Positions 1-7,252 of a stretch of DNA of 64,000 bases are shown one piece after another. A program made the position numbers and the translations under genes. Numbering within the stretch: position 1 is the stretch's first letter; the number at the start of each line of letters is the position of its first letter. The stretch lies in NCBI RefSeq assembly GCF_002407065.1, contig NZ_CP023564.1, forward strand, positions 620,001 to 684,000. The letters are read 5' to 3'. Under the pieces are notes generated by a model. The model made no database searches and was not told where the DNA came from. It saw only the letters and a list, made by a program, of their open reading frames with translations. Origin of the DNA: Brachybacterium ginsengisoli. Lineage in GTDB: Bacteria > Actinomycetota > Actinomycetes > Actinomycetales > Dermabacteraceae.

Positions 1-426
1 CTTGGCGGTCTGCACGCCGGCACCGAGCACGGTGTCGGGGGCGCAGCCCACGCGGAGCCCGGCCTCGTCGGCCTGCTTGAGCAGCGCGGCGGTGGACTCG
101 CGGTCCAGGCCCAGCGGCTTCTCGGTCCACACGTGCTTGCCCGCGGCGATCGCGGCGGAGGAGATCTCCGCGTGGGTCGCCGGGAGGGTCAGGTTCACGA
201 CGACCTGCACGTCCGGGTGGTCCAGGACGTCCTGGGCGGAGCCGTGGGCGGGCACGCCGTGCTTCTCCGCCTGGGCGGCGGCGCGCTCGGCGTCGATGTC
301 GCCCAGGATCAGCACCTCGACGTCCGGGAAGGAGTTCAGGTTCTCCAGGTAGGTGTCGGAGATGACGCCCACGCCGATGAAGCCGACGCCGACGGGCCCG
401 GAGAAGGGCTTGGGGGCGATGCTCAT
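1..426 (-). CDS. Gfo/Idh/MocA family oxidoreductase (N-terminal part)
   Basis: Partial gene: the first 142 codons are present and the rest lies beyond the left edge. The N-terminus carries a Rossmann nucleotide-binding loop (GFIGVGVIS) and, near residue 95, the TEKPLG segment whose Lys-Pro pair is the family signature. The family oxidises or reduces sugars and cyclitols with NAD(P). The ATG at 424-426 overlaps the stop of the upstream isomerase gene by four bases (ATGA), so the two are translationally coupled and probably act on one carbohydrate (myo-inositol or a sugar acid would fit). The substrate cannot be read from the sequence. Confidence 0.88.
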   Translation of the reverse strand, partial: MSIAPKPFSGPVGVGFIGVGVISDTYLENLNSFPDVEVLILGDIDAERAAAQAEKHGVPAHGSAQDVLDHPDVQVVVNLTLPATHAEISSAAIAAGKHVWTEKPLGLDRESTAALLKQADEAGLRVGCAPDTVLGAGVQTAK

Positions 427-1247
427 GCGGCGAGGCCTCCGTCGATCAGGAAGCGGTAGCTGTTCTCGACGTCCTCGAAGACGTCGCCGGGGGCGTTGTC
501 GTACTCGATGACGGCGTACTGGACGTTGGTGGCGGCCTTCATCGCGTCGATGGTGGGGACCTCGCCCTCACCGGCGTGACGCTGGTCCAGGCTCTTGGAG
601 CTGAACTTGGGGGCGTCGGGCGCGAAGGGGTTGGTCTCGGGCTTGATGCCGTCCTTGACGTGGATCGCGACGAGGCGGTCGCCGAGCTCCTGGACGAGCG
701 CCACGACGTCCTGGCCGCCGACGAGCGCCCAGTACAGGTCCAGCTCGATCGCGACCGACGGGTCCACGAGGGAGAGGAAGCGCTGGTAGGCGGTCTGGCC
801 GTCGAAGTCCGCGAGGAACTCCTGGGCGTGGTTGTGGTAGCCGACCTTGAGGCCGAACTCCTTGGCCTTCTCGGAGGCGGTGTTGAGGCGCTCGGCGATG
901 TCCTTCACGCCGTCCTCGGTGATCCAGCGCTCGGTGGGCACCATCGGGTCGATGACCGTGGTCATGCCGATCTCGGCCGCGGCCTCGAAGACGACCTCGT
1001 TGGCCGGGGTGGGGATGGAGCCGTCCGGGGTCCACAGCTCGTCGGAGAGCAGCGGGGCGTGGCCGGTGGGGGAGGCGAGGCCGGAGGCGTCCAGCGCGGC
1101 GCGGATCTCGGCGGGGCGGCGCACGAAGTCGAAGGCCTCGACGTTCTTCAGGCCGATCTTCGCGAGCTTGTCGAGGGAGCCGTTCATATCGGCGGAGAAC
1201 TCCGCGGCCAGCGTGTACAGCTGGACGGAGGCGAGAGGCAGTGCCAC
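423..1247 (-). CDS. Sugar phosphate isomerase/epimerase (xylose isomerase-like TIM barrel)
   Basis: 274 residues, the usual length for the AP_endonuc_2 / IolE-IolI-like barrel family. Metal-site features are visible: HNHAQEF in the middle, ELDLYWALVGG, and HVKDG further on, as in hydroxypyruvate isomerase and inosose dehydratase relatives. I chose the GTG at 1245-1247 because it begins the conserved start (ALPLASVQLYTLA) and has AGCAGG a short distance upstream. The downstream oxidoreductase overlaps by ATGA. The promoter region is shared with the divergent TetR gene. The exact substrate is unknown; carbohydrate catabolism is inferred from the pair. Confidence 0.85.
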   Translation of the reverse strand: MALPLASVQLYTLAAEFSADMNGSLDKLAKIGLKNVEAFDFVRRPAEIRAALDASGLASPTGHAPLLSDELWTPDGSIPTPANEVVFEAAAEIGMTTVIDPMVPTERWITEDGVKDIAERLNTASEKAKEFGLKVGYHNHAQEFLADFDGQTAYQRFLSLVDPSVAIELDLYWALVGGQDVVALVQELGDRLVAIHVKDGIKPETNPFAPDAPKFSSKSLDQRHAGEGEVPTIDAMKAATNVQYAVIEYDNAPGDVFEDVENSYRFLIDGGLAA

Positions 1248-1305
1248 GTCGAACCTGCTTTCGTACGTCGTTGTCTGGGCAGCGTCCTGGCGGACGCGTG
1301 GCGTC

Positions 1306-1311
1306 ACACTA
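1306..1311 (-). promoter_or_regulatory. Extended -10 element for the isomerase/oxidoreductase pair
   Basis: On the minus strand the sequence reads TGATAGTGT, matching an extended -10 (TGN-TANNNT). No good -35 is present, which is tolerated with extended -10 promoters. Transcription would start near 1299, about 50 bases before the GTG start, and the element abuts the palindrome at 1313-1343. Confidence 0.4.
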
Positions 1312-1312
1312 T

Positions 1313-1343
1313 CACCAAACCCACCAGTTGGAGGTTTTTGGTG
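1313..1343. promoter_or_regulatory. Inverted repeat between divergent genes, candidate operator
   Basis: The arms are CACCAAA and TTTGGTG, with weaker pairing continuing inward (CACC against GGAGG). It lies between the -10 of the isomerase operon and the -10 of the TetR gene and covers the -35 zone of the latter. This is the usual place for an operator bound by the divergently encoded regulator. Binding by that regulator is inference. Confidence 0.45.
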
Positions 1344-1364
1344 CGGAAGAGTTCCCGAGGTGGG

Positions 1365-1370
1365 TACATT
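1365..1370 (+). promoter_or_regulatory. -10 element placing transcription start at the TetR start codon
   Basis: TACATT is followed by six bases and then the ATG at 1377. This TANNNT-N6-ATG spacing is typical of leaderless actinobacterial transcripts. The only purine-rich stretch (GAGGTGG) ends about 16 bases before the ATG, too far to serve as a Shine-Dalgarno site. Confidence 0.5.
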
Positions 1371-1376
1371 GGCGTC

Positions 1377-2048
1377 ATGAGCACCGAGGATCCAGCGCCA
1401 GCCGTCCCCGGCGGGACCCCGGAGGCCACCCCGTCGGCCGACGGGACGGCGCGCCCCGCCGCCCGCCGCATCGGCCGCGCGGGCTCCTACTCCAAGGGCA
1501 TCGCCCGGAGGCAGGAGATCCTGGACCGCGCCATCGAGGTGTTCCGCGAGCGCGGCGCCGACGGCACCTCGCTGCGCCGCATCGCCGAGTCGATCGGGGT
1601 CTCCCACGGGGCGCTGCTGCACTACTTCTCCTCCCGGGAGGAGCTGCTGGTCGCGGTCTACGAGCACGCCGAGAGCCCCAAGGGTGACGAGTCGGAGGAC
1701 CGGGAGCCGGAGCGCTCGGTGCACGTGATGACCAATGCGGCGATCGCGAACCTCGAGGTGCCGGGCCTCGTGCAGCTCTACTCGACGTTGGTGGCGACGG
1801 CTCTCGAGGGCGAGACCGGGCCGGCCAAGGAGTACTTCACCGCGCGCTTCGAGCGGGTGCGCTGCAGCCTCGAGGCGAAGCTGCGCGAGGACCAGGAGTC
1901 CGGGCTGGTGCGCCGCGATGTGGACCCCGCGCGCACCGCCGCGCTCATCGTCGCCGCGAGCGACGGCCTGCAGATCCAGTGGCTGCTCGAGCCCTCGATC
2001 GAGCTGAAGGAGACCCTCGAGACCTTCGCGGTGCTGCTCGCGCCGTGA
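1377..2048 (+). CDS. TetR/AcrR family transcriptional regulator
   Basis: 223 residues. After a disordered Pro/Ala-rich tail of about 40 residues, the HTH domain runs from roughly 45 to 95 (RRQEILDRAIEVFRERG, TSLRRIAESIGVSHGALLHYF), the TetR_N pattern. The remainder is a helical ligand-binding domain ending close to the usual family length. It is divergent from the isomerase/oxidoreductase pair and an inverted repeat lies between them, so it probably controls that pair and itself. The inducer is unknown. The start is set by the -10 spacing and by the start of the in-frame homology. Confidence 0.9.
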   Translation: MSTEDPAPAVPGGTPEATPSADGTARPAARRIGRAGSYSKGIARRQEILDRAIEVFRERGADGTSLRRIAESIGVSHGALLHYFSSREELLVAVYEHAESPKGDESEDREPERSVHVMTNAAIANLEVPGLVQLYSTLVATALEGETGPAKEYFTARFERVRCSLEAKLREDQESGLVRRDVDPARTAALIVAASDGLQIQWLLEPSIELKETLETFAVLLAP

Positions 2049-2125
2049 GGTGACGGGTACGGTTCCCGTGGGCCCGAGGACGCCGCCTCCCGCTCGACCC
2101 CGAGACAACCCTGAGGAGATCGTCC

Positions 2126-3145
2126 GTGACCACCGAGGACCCATCGGGATGCGGGTGCGGCTGCGGCACGCCCCAGCGCGAGCAGCTGATCGAGATCGGT
2201 GCCCGGGCTCCCCGCGCCGGCGCTGTCCCTGAAGGCTCCTCGGCACCCGGCCCGCGTCACCTCGTCGAGCAGCTCGCGATCCCGGCCGGCTCCTTCACGA
2301 TGGGCGACTCCTCCGGTGACCGCAACCGGGCCGACGGCGAGACACCGCGTCACCAGGTCGCCCTGAGCGCTTTCGAGATCGATGCGACCACGGTGACCAA
2401 CGACGACTTCGCGCGCTTCGTCGAGGCGACCGGCTGCATCACCGAGGCGGAGTCCTTCGGGTTCTCCGCCGTCTTCCACCTCGCGATCGACGCCCCGCCC
2501 GAGGACGTCATGGGGCCCGCTACCGGGACCCCGTGGTGGTCCGGAGTGAAGGGGGCGGACTGGCGCCACCCCGGGGGTCGCTTCACGGACCTCGAGGGCC
2601 GCGGCGATCACCCCGTCGTGCATGTCAGCTGGAACGACGCCCAGGCCTACTGCGAGTGGGCCGGCCGCCGCCTGCCCACCGAGGCCGAGTGGGAGTATGC
2701 CGCCCGCGGCGGGATCGACGGGGCGAAGTACCCCTGGGGCGATCAGGAGGTCGACGAGGGCGGCTGGCGCGCGAACATCTTCCAGGGTGAGTTCCCCCGA
2801 CGGAACACCGGCGAGGACGGCTTCCCCACCACCGCGCCGGTACGCACCTTCGCGCCCAACGGCTACGGACTGTGGCAGAGCGTCGGCAACGTCTGGGAGT
2901 GGTGCGAGGACCGGTTCCACCCCGCCACCTACCGTCGCGGGACCACCGCCGAGAAGCGCACCACGGTCACCGACCCCGTCGGCCCCGCCGACGGGCAGGC
3001 CCGCGTCATGCGCGGCGGCAGCTATCTCTGCCACGACTCCTACTGCAACCGCTACCGCAACTCGGCCCGCTCCCAGAACACTCCCGACTCCTCGATGGGC
3101 AACGCCGGCTTCCGCACGGTGTCCCGGCGCGGGGCGGAGCGGTGA
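2126..3145 (+). CDS. Formylglycine-generating enzyme (sulfatase-activating)
   Basis: 339 residues with a full FGE-sulfatase fold: PAGSFTMGDSSGD at about 53, HPVVHVSWNDAQAYCEWAGR in the middle, then GNVWEWC and RGGSYLCHDSYCNRYR. Cys302 and Cys307 are the copper-binding catalytic pair of true FGE, separating it from EgtB/PvdO-like relatives. The enzyme oxidises a cysteine in the CxPxR motif of sulfatases to formylglycine. The start is GTG at 2126 with AGGAG at 2113-2117. An unusual N-terminal tail contains three alternating cysteines (residues 9, 11, 13). No sulfatase is encoded in this window, so its client must lie elsewhere. Confidence 0.93.
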   Translation: MTTEDPSGCGCGCGTPQREQLIEIGARAPRAGAVPEGSSAPGPRHLVEQLAIPAGSFTMGDSSGDRNRADGETPRHQVALSAFEIDATTVTNDDFARFVEATGCITEAESFGFSAVFHLAIDAPPEDVMGPATGTPWWSGVKGADWRHPGGRFTDLEGRGDHPVVHVSWNDAQAYCEWAGRRLPTEAEWEYAARGGIDGAKYPWGDQEVDEGGWRANIFQGEFPRRNTGEDGFPTTAPVRTFAPNGYGLWQSVGNVWEWCEDRFHPATYRRGTTAEKRTTVTDPVGPADGQARVMRGGSYLCHDSYCNRYRNSARSQNTPDSSMGNAGFRTVSRRGAER

Positions 3146-3473
3146 GATGAGCTGTCACCGAGCTGGCTGACGCCGCCCGCGAGCGCGCGGTGTCACGGGC
3201 GGGCGTATAGCGGCACGAGGTGGTCATATCGCCAGCTCGCGTCGCCATACGCCGGCAGAAGCACCCGGCTCCGCCCGCCCGGTCTCTCCTGCCGGGCCGT
3301 GCTGTCCCCGCGCCACGGACCGGCCATAGGCTGACATCCTCACCGCCCCTCTGACCTGCGCGACTCGAGCCCGGGTCGTCCTGCCCCGCTCCCGAAGAAG
3401 GTCGAGTCCCACGAACCTGCAGGCCCCGCGTCGCTTCGGCCCGCTCCGCGACAAGCACTCCCGTCCCTACCTG
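3146..3473. other. Intergenic stretch before the MFS gene
   Basis: 328 bases without a convincing gene. It holds a GC-rich inverted repeat shortly after the FGE stop (around 3170-3206), a possible -10 (TAGGCT, 3327-3332), and an AAGAAGG ribosome-site-like sequence at 3395-3401. The last suggests the MFS coding region may begin upstream of the ATG given here. Confidence 0.4.
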
Positions 3474-4658
3474 ATGACCGCAGGGCTCTCGATGATGGGC
3501 GACAACATCGAGCACGTCATCACCTACTGGGTGCTGTGGGAGCTGTTCGCCTCGCCGTGGCTGGTGGGCTTCCAGGTGATCAGCCACTGGCTGCCGTTCC
3601 TGCTGTTCTCGGTGCTGTTCGGCGGCCTGGCCGAGAAGTACGACTGCCGCCGCATCATCCAGGTCGCCCAGTGCCTGTTCGCGTTCGTGTCGCTGAGCTG
3701 GGGGCTGCTGCTCCTCACCGGGACGCTGGAGATGTGGAGCGCGTGCGTGCTGCTGGTGCTGCACGGCATGGCGGGCGCACTGTGGGGTCCGGCGGAGCAG
3801 CTGATGCTCCACGACTTCGCCGAACCGGCCGAGCTGCCCAGCGCCGTGCGCCTGAACGCCACCTTCAAGAGCCTCGGCGTGCTCGCCGGGCCGGTGGTGG
3901 GCTCGGTGCTGCTGCTCGCGCTCGGGCCGACGGGCGGGATCTTCGCGAACGTCCTGTTCTACCTGCCGATGACCCTGCTCATGCTCCGCACCCCGTTCAC
4001 TGGCCACGTGCGTAGCGGCCATGTGCGCCGGGAGCGGGTCTCGATCCTGGACACCCCGCGGGTGCTGCGCACCGTCGGCGGGGACAAGGTGCTGGTGGGG
4101 ATGATCGCGCTGGCCGGCCTGATCGCGGTGTGCGTCGGGGCCTCGCTCCAGGTCGCGATGCCGAACTTCGCCGAGGTGCTCGGTGCGGGCGAGGAGGGCG
4201 GGATCGGCTACGGCGCCCTGCTGTTCGCCAACGGGGTCGGGGGAGTGGTGGGCGGCTTCCTGCTCGAGGCCACCGGGATCCTCCGGGCCGACGTGCGCGG
4301 CGCGGTGGTCGCCGCGGTGATGTTCGGGCTGACCTCGCTGGTCGTGGCCACCACCACGCACTATCCGGTCGCTCTGATCGCGCTCGTGATCGGCGGGGTC
4401 GCGAACCTCGCCGCCACCTCGATCGGCCAGGCGCTGGTGCAGCTGCGCGCCCCCGCGGACCAGCGCGGCCGCGTGGTGGGCGTCTACTCGATGATCGGCA
4501 GCGGCATGCGCACCGGCAACGGCATCACGCTCGCCTGGCTCGGGGCCCTGCTCGGGGTGAGCGGCGCGGTCGCGGTGGGCGGGCTCGCGCTCGCCGTCGG
4601 AGCGCTGCTCATCGGACTGCTCATCGCGCTGCAGACCCGGCGGGGCCTGGCGGCCTGA
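3474..4658 (+). CDS. MFS transporter (EntS/DHA3-like exporter)
   Basis: 394 residues with about twelve hydrophobic segments. The A-motif region between TM2 and TM3 reads FGGLAEKYDCRR, fitting a drug:H+ antiporter type major facilitator, and charged residues in TM1 (MGDNIEHVITYW) are typical of the EntS/MFS_3 group. The ATG at 3474 is the first standard start, but the reading frame stays open upstream with a basic segment (PRRFGPLRDKHSRPYL). An AAGAAGG lies at 3395-3401, so translation could begin near 3411-3417 from a non-standard codon. Substrate unknown. Confidence 0.83.
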   Translation: MTAGLSMMGDNIEHVITYWVLWELFASPWLVGFQVISHWLPFLLFSVLFGGLAEKYDCRRIIQVAQCLFAFVSLSWGLLLLTGTLEMWSACVLLVLHGMAGALWGPAEQLMLHDFAEPAELPSAVRLNATFKSLGVLAGPVVGSVLLLALGPTGGIFANVLFYLPMTLLMLRTPFTGHVRSGHVRRERVSILDTPRVLRTVGGDKVLVGMIALAGLIAVCVGASLQVAMPNFAEVLGAGEEGGIGYGALLFANGVGGVVGGFLLEATGILRADVRGAVVAAVMFGLTSLVVATTTHYPVALIALVIGGVANLAATSIGQALVQLRAPADQRGRVVGVYSMIGSGMRTGNGITLAWLGALLGVSGAVAVGGLALAVGALLIGLLIALQTRRGLAA

Positions 4659-4694
4659 GCGGGCGCGTGCCTGCGGGCGGAGGCCGCCTCGCGC

Positions 4695-4762
4695 TCAGTC
4701 CTGCCGGCTGCTGAGTCCTACCTGCTGCTGAGTCCTGCCGGTTGCTCAGTCCTGTCGGCGCC
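4695..4762. repeat. Four tandem 17-bp units across the 3' end of the surface-protein gene
   Basis: Units begin at 4695, 4712, 4729 and 4746 and share the core AGTCCTGCCGG-TGC. The fourth unit contains the stop codon and last codons of the minus-strand gene; the other three lie just beyond the stop. The array fills the gap between two convergent genes. Confidence 0.85.
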
Positions 4763-6077
4763 GGTGGTGCCAGAGCAGCCCGGCACCGCTGAGCAGCGCG
4801 ATCCCGGCGAGACCGGCGGGGACGCTGACATCCGTGCCGGTCTCGGCGAGCTCGCCGCCGCCGTCGGACGCGGCGCCGACACCGGAGGCATCGCCGCCCT
4901 CGGAGGCTCCGCCGCTCGAGGAGCCGTCGCCCGTGCTGTCGTCGCCCGACGTCCCGGCGTCGGACGCGGCGGGAGCGGTCCCCACCGCGCCGCCGGAGAC
5001 GCCGTGGGCGAACTCGGAGGCGACCAGGACCGCGAGCGCGGCCTGCTTCTTCTGCGCGGCGGCGTGCTTGGGCGGTGCCGGCGGGAAGTCGGAGGTCCCG
5101 GGGGAGGAGGGCACGGAGGTCTCGGAGTCCGGGACCGAGGGGCTCGGACGGTCGGCGGCCGACGGATCCGGCTCGTCCTCGTCCTGCGCCTCGTCCCCCG
5201 TCTCGGAGGAGGGGGAGTCGGGGGAGGAGGTCGAGGAGTCCTGGCCGTCACCGGGCCGGGTGCTGCCTGTGTCTCCGCCGTCAGGGGCGTCGGTGCTGCT
5301 GTCGGAGCCGTCGTCACCACCCGTGCCGGGGCCCGTGCCGTCGCTGCCGGTGTCGTCGTTCCCGGTGTCGTCGTTCCCGGTGTCGTCGTTCCCGGTGTCG
5401 TCGTTCCCGGTGCCGCCACCGGTGCTGGAATCGTCGCCGGGGTCGGTGCCGTCCCCGTCGCCGGAGTCGCTGTCGTCGTCTTCGGTGCTGTCGCCGGCGC
5501 CGGGCTCATCGGTGGTGTCGTCGCCCTCGTCGGGCGGCGGGGTGCTCGGCTCCTCGGAGGCCGGAGGAGTGCTGGGCTCCTCGGTCGGCTCGGTGGTGGG
5601 GTCCTCCGTCGGCTCCTCGGTGGGCTCCGACGGCTGATCCGTCGGAGGATCGGTCGGGGGATCCTGCGGCTGCTGCGAAGGGTCGACCGTGAAGGAGGTG
5701 TCGGCCGTCTCACCGATGACGGTGATCACCGCGGTGTAGTCCCCGGCGACCTCCGGCTCGAACGAGGCGGAGACGGACTGCGAGGATTCGGTCTGCACCT
5801 GCTTGACCTGGCGCGAGGCGTCATCGCCCTGGATGAAGATCTCGATCTGACCCTGCTGGCGCGGGGGGAAGCAGTCGCCGGAGACCTCCACGGTCCCATC
5901 CAGCGTCGTCGACGTCGCGGATGCGCTCGGGGCGGCGTCGGGCGCGCAGTCGGTGACCTCTGCCGCAGCGGGCGCTGTCGGGCCCGCCAGCACGATGGCC
6001 GGCGCTCCGGCGCACGTCAGGGCGAGCGCGAGTCCGGCACCCAGACGGACGGTGGCCTGTCCACGGCGGATGGACAT
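4746..6077 (-). CDS. Sortase-anchored Asp/Ser/Thr/Pro-rich surface protein (LAETG)
   Basis: 443 residues. A signal peptide is evident (RR near the N-terminus, a hydrophobic core to about residue 32, cleavage near AAAEV). A small Ig-like domain follows (about 40-130, with two cysteines), then a long low-complexity stalk rich in D, S, T, P and G. The C-terminus has LAETG (410-414), a hydrophobic span and HHRRRQD, a classic cell-wall sorting signal of the LAXTG type used by class E sortases. GAGGAG precedes the ATG. The protein probably projects an N-terminal head through the wall; its ligand is unknown. The gene is divergent from the moxR operon. Confidence 0.85.
   Translation of the reverse strand: MSIRRGQATVRLGAGLALALTCAGAPAIVLAGPTAPAAAEVTDCAPDAAPSASATSTTLDGTVEVSGDCFPPRQQGQIEIFIQGDDASRQVKQVQTESSQSVSASFEPEVAGDYTAVITVIGETADTSFTVDPSQQPQDPPTDPPTDQPSEPTEEPTEDPTTEPTEEPSTPPASEEPSTPPPDEGDDTTDEPGAGDSTEDDDSDSGDGDGTDPGDDSSTGGGTGNDDTGNDDTGNDDTGNDDTGSDGTGPGTGGDDGSDSSTDAPDGGDTGSTRPGDGQDSSTSSPDSPSSETGDEAQDEDEPDPSAADRPSPSVPDSETSVPSSPGTSDFPPAPPKHAAAQKKQAALAVLVASEFAHGVSGGAVGTAPAASDAGTSGDDSTGDGSSSGGASEGGDASGVGAASDGGGELAETGTDVSVPAGLAGIALLSGAGLLWHHRRRQD
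5356..5415 (-). repeat. 15-bp tandem repeat encoding GNDDT units
   Basis: Four consecutive 15-bp units (TCGTTCCCGGTGTCG on the plus strand; the last has one changed base) encode four GNDDT-like pentapeptides in the stalk of the surface protein. Because 15 is divisible by three, copy-number change would alter stalk length without shifting the frame. Confidence 0.9.
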
Positions 6078-6211
6078 TCGAACTCCTCAGCACGGCAGAT
6101 TTGACCCGTCATACTGTAGGAGCCATTCCCTTGATTTATCGCCTGGGCAGTTCATCAGGTGGCAAATTGTTGTTGAACACCCGTGCCGGCGTCGGATCGA
6201 AGGAGCTCGAC

Positions 6212-7252
6212 ATGACCCAGGACGACCTCGCTGTCCAGGCTCCGCAGGACCCGACCGACGCGCACTCCCGCAGTGCACCCCCGACGCTCACCGAGTCCCA
6301 GGTGCAGGAGATCGCCGCCGAGGCGGAGGGCATCATCGCGGAGATCGCCACGATCGTCGAGGGCAAGGACGAGGTGGCCCGCACCGCCGTGCTCGTCCTC
6401 CTGGCCGGCGGCCATCTCCTCATCGAGGACATCCCCGGCGTGGGCAAGACGATGCTCGCCAAGTCCTTGGCCGCCTCTCTCGGCGCCGCGCGCCACCGCA
6501 TTCAGTTCACTCCCGACCTCCTGCCCGGCGATGTCACCGGTGCGAGCGTGTTCAACCAGGCCACGGGAGAGTTCGAGTTCCGACCCGGCGCGGTGTTCAC
6601 CCAGATCCTGCTGGCCGACGAGATCAACCGCGCCTCCCCGAAGACCCAGTCCGCGCTGCTCGAGGCGATGGAGGAGCGGCAGGTCAGCGTCGACGGCACC
6701 ACCTACCCCCTCGCCGAGCCGTTCATGGTGGTCGCCACCGCGAATCCCGTCGAGATGGAGGGGACCTATCGCCTGCCCGAGGCGCAGCGCGACCGGTTCC
6801 TCGCCCAGACCTCCATGGGCTACCCGGTCCCGGGCGCGGAGGCGCGCATGCTCGCCGCCCAGACCGGCCCGATCCGCGAGGGCGATCGCGACGTGATCGA
6901 CGCCGTGGTCACCCGCACCAGCCCCGAGCGCATCGCCGCCCACATCGCTCAGGTGCGCGGGGTGTTCGCCTCCCCGCTGATCCTCGACTACGTGGTGCGG
7001 CTGGCCCAGGCCACCCGGTCCCACCCGCAGGTCACCCTCGGCGCCTCGCCGCGCGCCGCCGTGCACCTGGTGCGCGCCGCGAAGGCGAAGGCCGCCCTGG
7101 CCGGGCGAATCTTCGTCACCCCGCAGGACATCGCCGACGTGATCATGCCGGTGTGGCGCCACCGCCTGCACCTGACCCCGCAGGCCCTCTCCCGCGGCGC
7201 GAGCGCGGAGGACCTGGTCGACCAGGTGCTGCGCGGCACCCCGCAGGCATGA
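6212..7252 (+). CDS. MoxR family AAA+ ATPase
   Basis: 346 residues. It has Walker A (GVGKT in EDIPGVGKTMLAKSLA), Walker B (LLADEINRA), sensor 1 (ATANPVEMEGTYRLPEAQRDRF), and the lid domain of the AAA_3/AAA_lid_2 architecture. MoxR ATPases act as chaperones, often for DUF58/VWA partners. The ATG at 6212 has AAGGAG seven bases upstream. The next gene overlaps by ATGA and encodes a DUF58 protein, followed by a transglutaminase-like membrane protein: the standard MoxR-DUF58-TgpA module associated with cell-envelope functions. Confidence 0.93.
   Translation: MTQDDLAVQAPQDPTDAHSRSAPPTLTESQVQEIAAEAEGIIAEIATIVEGKDEVARTAVLVLLAGGHLLIEDIPGVGKTMLAKSLAASLGAARHRIQFTPDLLPGDVTGASVFNQATGEFEFRPGAVFTQILLADEINRASPKTQSALLEAMEERQVSVDGTTYPLAEPFMVVATANPVEMEGTYRLPEAQRDRFLAQTSMGYPVPGAEARMLAAQTGPIREGDRDVIDAVVTRTSPERIAAHIAQVRGVFASPLILDYVVRLAQATRSHPQVTLGASPRAAVHLVRAAKAKAALAGRIFVTPQDIADVIMPVWRHRLHLTPQALSRGASAEDLVDQVLRGTPQA

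Noticed and set aside
6085-6211. Promoter pairs such as TTGACC or TTGATT between the surface-protein gene and moxR
   Set aside because: Candidate -35 boxes exist, but none has a TANNNT -10 at 16-18 bases, so I did not annotate a promoter there.
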